Assembly (NCBI GenBank): GCA_039933015.1
Contig: JBDTOX010000067.1
Span: 1-9,754, forward strand
Direction of reading: 5' to 3'
DNA from: JBDTOX01 sp039933015
GTDB taxonomy: Bacteria; Pseudomonadota; Gammaproteobacteria; Burkholderiales; Methylophilaceae
DNA length: 9,754 bases
Part shown: piece after piece, positions 6,765-9,754 of the stretch
How the letters are laid out: every line of letters starts with the position of its first letter
Numbering within the stretch: position 1 is the first letter of the stretch
Made by a program: the position numbers and the translations under genes
Notes under the pieces: generated by a model
What the model was told of the DNA's origin: nothing
The model's input: only the letters and a program-made list of their open reading frames with translations
Databases searched by the model: none

Positions 6765-8141
6765 ATGCTAAAAATTTATAATTCCCTCGCCCGTGAAAAG
6801 CAGGAATTCATCCCCATCGTGGCTGGCAAGGTCAGCATGTATGTCTGTGGCATGACAGTTTATGACTTCTGTCATTTGGGCCATGCCCGGGTGATGGTCG
6901 TGTTTGATATGGTGAATCGCTGGTTGCGCGCCTCCGGCTTTGATGTGACTTACGTGCGCAACATTACCGACATAGACGACAAAATTATTAAGCGTGCCCA
7001 AGAGAATAATGAGTCGATAGCCGCGCTTACGGCACGCTACATAAGTGCCATGGATGAGGATGCGGCTCGGTTGGGGGTGTTGCGGCCGGATATCGAACCG
7101 CGCGCAACCACCCATATCGAAGATATGGTGCATATGATCAGCACCCTGATCAATAAAGGCCATGCCTATCCCGCAGATAACGGTGACGTATTTTATGCGG
7201 TGAATAGCTTCGCCAATTACGGCAGGCTTTCAGGTAAATCCCTGGAGGATTTACGTGCCGGTGAACGTGTGGATGTGGATACACACAAGCGCGACCCTAT
7301 GGATTTTGTGCTGTGGAAAGCGGCTAAACCTGACGAGCCTAGCTGGGATTCGCCATGGGGCAAGGGCCGTCCCGGCTGGCATATTGAATGCTCGGTGATG
7401 GGCGAATGCCATCTGGGCAAGCATTTTGATATTCACGGCGGCGGCCAGGATTTGCAGTTTCCGCATCATGAAAACGAGATCGCCCAGTCTGAAGCCGCGC
7501 ATGACTGCAAGTTCGTCAACTACTGGATACACAATGGTTTTGTACGCATTGACGATGAAAAAATGTCCAAATCCCTGGGTAATTTTTTCACCATTCGTGA
7601 AGTGCTGAAAAAGTACGATGCGGAAGTCGTGCGCTTTTTTATCCTGCGCGCCCATTACCGCAGTCCGCTGAATTATTCTGACCATCATCTGAACGATGCG
7701 AAGCAGGCCTTATCCAGACTCTATACGGCATTGCGTGGGTTGCCGGTAACGCATCCGGAGAGTACCGTTGACTGGCAGCAGCCCATTGCTGCGCGCTTCA
7801 AAGCCGCCATGGAGGATGACTTCAATACGCCGGAAGCCGTTGCCATACTGTTTGAATTAGCCAATGAGGTGAATAAAACGCGTGCGCCTGAACCTGCAGC
7901 GCTGCTGAAGAATCTGGCAGGCTTGCTGGGGCTATTGCAGCGCGAAGCGGAAACTTTTCTGCAAAGTGATGTGTCTGCTGATGGCTATGCACCGGGAGAA
8001 ATTGAACAATTGATCGCGCAACGGCTGGATGCCCGCCGCAACAAAAACTTTGCTGAAGCGGATCGCGTACGGCAGCAATTGCTGAATAATGGTATTGTGC
8101 TGGAAGATAGCCCGCAAGGGACTATCTGGCGTCGCGCATAA
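6765..8141 (+). CDS. cysS: Cysteinyl-tRNA synthetase
   Basis: CysRS is a class I aminoacyl-tRNA synthetase that charges tRNA-Cys with cysteine in the cytosol. The 458-residue protein is the normal length. It shows the zinc ligands C28 (YVCGMTVYD), C209 (GWHIECS), H234 and E238 (FPHHENE), the HIGH-type motif HLGH at 37-40 and the KMSKS loop at 266-270. These positions match those known for the E. coli enzyme. The C-terminal region (about 390-458) has the usual anticodon-binding segment with ARRNKNFAEADRVR. There is no clear Shine-Dalgarno site before the ATG, but conservation of the N-terminus (MLKIYNSLAREK) fixes the start. It is divergent from the envelope operon; the small secreted gene follows 22 nt later on the same strand with no terminator between. 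Confidence 0.97.
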   Translation: MLKIYNSLAREKQEFIPIVAGKVSMYVCGMTVYDFCHLGHARVMVVFDMVNRWLRASGFDVTYVRNITDIDDKIIKRAQENNESIAALTARYISAMDEDAARLGVLRPDIEPRATTHIEDMVHMISTLINKGHAYPADNGDVFYAVNSFANYGRLSGKSLEDLRAGERVDVDTHKRDPMDFVLWKAAKPDEPSWDSPWGKGRPGWHIECSVMGECHLGKHFDIHGGGQDLQFPHHENEIAQSEAAHDCKFVNYWIHNGFVRIDDEKMSKSLGNFFTIREVLKKYDAEVVRFFILRAHYRSPLNYSDHHLNDAKQALSRLYTALRGLPVTHPESTVDWQQPIAARFKAAMEDDFNTPEAVAILFELANEVNKTRAPEPAALLKNLAGLLGLLQREAETFLQSDVSADGYAPGEIEQLIAQRLDARRNKNFAEADRVRQQLLNNGIVLEDSPQGTIWRRA

Positions 8142-8163
8142 CTTTCTGGCCACACTTAATTAC

Positions 8164-8442
8164 ATGTCTGCTACTAAATCCTTCATGGTCCTGCTGAGCC
8201 TGGTGCTCTGTTTTTGCCTGCTTTCCCAGCAGGCAAGTCAGGGCTATGCCATGGATTTCGATTTGCCAACTATGGTTGACGTGCCTCATGTTGAGGACGC
8301 TCAACATGACCTTAACGACCCGGTATTGATATCCCGATGCCCTCCTGCAAGGGTAACCCCGCCGCATGTGGTGTTGACCTCACTTGGCGAATTCTATCGC
8401 CAACCCGCAATTCCCCTCTTCTTAAGACCTCCCGCCGCCTAA
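8164..8442 (+). CDS. Small secreted protein of unknown function preceding an efflux gene
   Basis: I do not recognise a confident family for this 92-residue product. Residues 1-24 or 1-29 form a clear signal peptide (MSATKSF, then a run of Val, Leu, Cys and Phe, then QQA and GYA as cleavage options), so it should enter the periplasm. The mature part is short, with an acidic stretch containing H42 and H48 (VPHVEDAQHD), one cysteine (C59), and a Pro-rich end FLRPPAA. Small exported proteins, such as CzcI, occur next to metal-efflux operons of the czc type, and position plus general form make that comparison reasonable, but the metal-ligand content is modest and I cannot show homology. The frame extends upstream into cysS, but the ATG at 8164 is the start that yields a signal peptide; no ribosome site is obvious. 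An alternative start is M8. Confidence 0.6.
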   Translation: MSATKSFMVLLSLVLCFCLLSQQASQGYAMDFDLPTMVDVPHVEDAQHDLNDPVLISRCPPARVTPPHVVLTSLGEFYRQPAIPLFLRPPAA

Positions 8443-8590
8443 ATCTCCGTTCCGGGCTTGGCTCGCTACATGCTGGATAGCTAGTGGCGGGTCGGACTCT
8501 TTGCCAGATTTCATTAATGCAATTCCTGCCGGTTCACGCTACTACGTGGCTTGCGTGACGGCTATGGTTTAACGAAGAACTTAAAAAAAC
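8443..8590. other. Intergenic region before the efflux gene
   Basis: This 148-nt gap contains no credible gene and no convincing sigma-70 promoter. It holds an imperfect inverted repeat, CGCTAC (8464-8469) against GTGGCG (8484-8489), and the perfect arms TCACGC/GCGTGA listed separately. The final 20 nt are A-rich and lead into the next ATG without a standard ribosome site. Confidence 0.5.
8534..8558. promoter_or_regulatory. Perfect inverted repeat TCACGC-N13-GCGTGA, candidate operator or leader hairpin
   Basis: TCACGC (8534-8539) and GCGTGA (8553-8558) are exact reverse complements separated by 13 nt and end 32 nt before the efflux gene start. The left arm can also pair with CGTG at 8545-8548 (loop of six), so two alternative hairpins are possible in RNA. 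It could equally be a dyad bound by a regulator. A six-base arm is short, and chance occurrence is possible. Confidence 0.3.
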
Positions 8591-9754
8591 ATGTATATAC
8601 AAGCTTTGTATCAAAGGCACGGCAGTACTGTGCCTGCTGCTTTTTGGCGCCCTGCGCTCGCGCTCATCCTGATGGTCAATACGTCGCAGTTATACGCGAC
8701 ACCTGCGTTCACATTGCCGGATGTGATGGAAAATGCGCTACGGCAAAACCCAATTATTGATATCGCCCGGGCACAGGAAGAGGCTGCACAAGCGGCAGTG
8801 ACTACCGCCAAGTCCTATCTTAATCCTGAGGTGGAAGCCGGGGTTGGTCCCACCAGATATCGTAGCGGCACCCATGCCGTCGATAAAAACTGGGGTGTAG
8901 CGCTTTCCCAGCCGCTGGAGTTTCCTGGCGTGCGCAGGGCCCGTCAGAACGTTGCCGAATCCAACGTCAAGGTTGCCGGAGTGGGGCGGGAATTGACCCG
9001 TGTCGAGCTGCGCGCCCGCGTCAAAGATGCTTTTTACGATGTGCTGCAGCGACAGGCCGTACTGAAACTGGTCGAGGATGACCGCAATCTGCTGCAACAG
9101 ATACACGAACGCGTGAAATTGCGCGTGGATGTGGGCGAGTCGCCACGCTATGAATTGATCAAGGCCGATACCGAATTGCTGGCAGCCGAACGTGACTACC
9201 AGGCGGCATTGGCGCGCATCACTGAAGGCAAAGCCTATCTGCGCGGCCTGATCGGCGCTGCCATGCCTACGGATTATGAGCTTAGTGGCGAATTGCCGCT
9301 GGCTAGCAGCCTGCCCTCGCTGGCGTCGCTACGCGACCAGGTTGAGCACAGTCCGCAATTGCTGCAAATCAAGGCTGCCAGTGAGACCGCTGCGGCCAGG
9401 CTGCGTCTGGAAGAGCGTTTACGTAATCCCGGCCTGACCTTGAAAGCAGGTGTTGAGCAGGATCCGGATCTGACCAGTTTACGTTTGGGTCTGGCGATTC
9501 CTCTGCCATTGTGGAATCAGCGTCAGGGTCAGATTGCAGAGGCTGCAGCAGGTGTCAGGCAAGTACAGGCCATGTTGAGTGATCGTGAACTGACATTGCG
9601 GCGCGATCTGGATGCTTTATATCAGCGCTATTTGATTGCAAGCCAGCAGGTTTCTTCTTTTGAAAACGGTTTGCTCAACCAATCCGAAGCCGTGTTGAAA
9701 ACGGCTGAGGCCGCTTATCGTTTTGGTGAGCGCGGCATACTCGAATACCTGGAT
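8591..9754 (+). CDS. TolC-family outer-membrane efflux protein, CzcC/CusC-like (3' end cut by window)
   Basis: The reading frame runs uninterrupted for 388 codons from ATG 8591 to the window edge. It encodes an outer-membrane channel of the TolC/OEP superfamily, which works with an RND pump and a periplasmic adaptor to expel substrates. Residues 1 to about 37 form a signal peptide ending LYA. Both OEP repeats are visible: the first with QPLEFPG at 107-113, the second with the matching IPLPLWNQRQG at 303-313. Long Ala/Gln/Glu-rich helices lie between them (alpha-barrel). The LEFPG and IPLPLWN signatures are characteristic of the CzcC/CusC-type branch linked to metal efflux. Families are near 410-430 residues, so roughly 30-40 are missing. 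An in-frame stop at 8582-8584 fixes the start after that point. No lipobox cysteine follows the signal peptide, so it is probably not a lipoprotein. The metal specificity is unknown. Confidence 0.92.
   Translation, partial: MYIQALYQRHGSTVPAAFWRPALALILMVNTSQLYATPAFTLPDVMENALRQNPIIDIARAQEEAAQAAVTTAKSYLNPEVEAGVGPTRYRSGTHAVDKNWGVALSQPLEFPGVRRARQNVAESNVKVAGVGRELTRVELRARVKDAFYDVLQRQAVLKLVEDDRNLLQQIHERVKLRVDVGESPRYELIKADTELLAAERDYQAALARITEGKAYLRGLIGAAMPTDYELSGELPLASSLPSLASLRDQVEHSPQLLQIKAASETAAARLRLEERLRNPGLTLKAGVEQDPDLTSLRLGLAIPLPLWNQRQGQIAEAAAGVRQVQAMLSDRELTLRRDLDALYQRYLIASQQVSSFENGLLNQSEAVLKTAEAAYRFGERGILEYLD

Noticed and set aside
8551..8760. 69-codon plus-strand frame across the start of the efflux gene
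   Set aside because: It overlaps the efflux protein's signal peptide in another frame, and the TolC-family frame continues with clear motifs to the window end.
8738..9106. 122-codon minus-strand frame opposite the efflux gene
   Set aside because: It is a shadow of the TolC-family coding sequence, which shows both OEP repeats.

Overview
This 9.75 kb window looks like ordinary chromosome from a Gram-negative proteobacterium, most likely a betaproteobacterium of the Nitrosomonadales type. That placement is an inference from protein sequence style, moderate GC content and gene order, not from any marker gene. The window holds lipid A synthesis, periplasmic peptidoglycan enzymes, a TolC-type outer-membrane channel and a GAF/HD-GYP protein, all of which imply a diderm envelope. 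I see no insertion sequence, phage gene, CRISPR array, tRNA or rRNA.

Layout: (1) 19-1680, plus strand, a GAF + HD-GYP cyclic-di-GMP phosphodiesterase. (2) 1681-1860, a short convergent gap with only weak hairpins. (3) 6617 down to 1861, minus strand, a tight six-gene run read in the order TPR/Cds6-like protein, L,D-transpeptidase, periplasmic cyclophilin (ppiA-type), cytoplasmic cyclophilin (ppiB), lpxH, and a thioredoxin-like [2Fe-2S] ferredoxin. Gaps are 23, 30, -8, 27 and 29 nt, so this is almost certainly one operon. (4) 6618-6764, a divergent promoter region. (5) 6765-8141, plus strand, cysS. (6) 8164-8442, a 92-residue small secreted protein of unknown function. (7) 8591 to the window edge, a TolC-family outer-membrane efflux protein of the CzcC/CusC kind, cut off at its C-terminus.

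The ppiB-lpxH pair with cysS divergent to it is a gene order also known from E. coli. Here three cell-envelope genes (TPR, L,D-transpeptidase, ppiA) sit between ppiB and cysS. The minus-strand operon therefore reads as an envelope-biogenesis unit: peptidoglycan cross-linking, periplasmic protein folding and lipid A synthesis. The TPR protein and the L,D-transpeptidase share a homologous C-terminal NTF2-like domain, which suggests they act together. The efflux gene at the right edge probably opens an RND metal-efflux operon (inference, because the downstream genes are outside the window).

I did not find a convincingly new biological system. The points most worth a second look are the shared C-terminal domain in the neighbouring TPR and L,D-transpeptidase genes, the small secreted protein before the efflux gene, and the large helical insert inside the HD-GYP domain.
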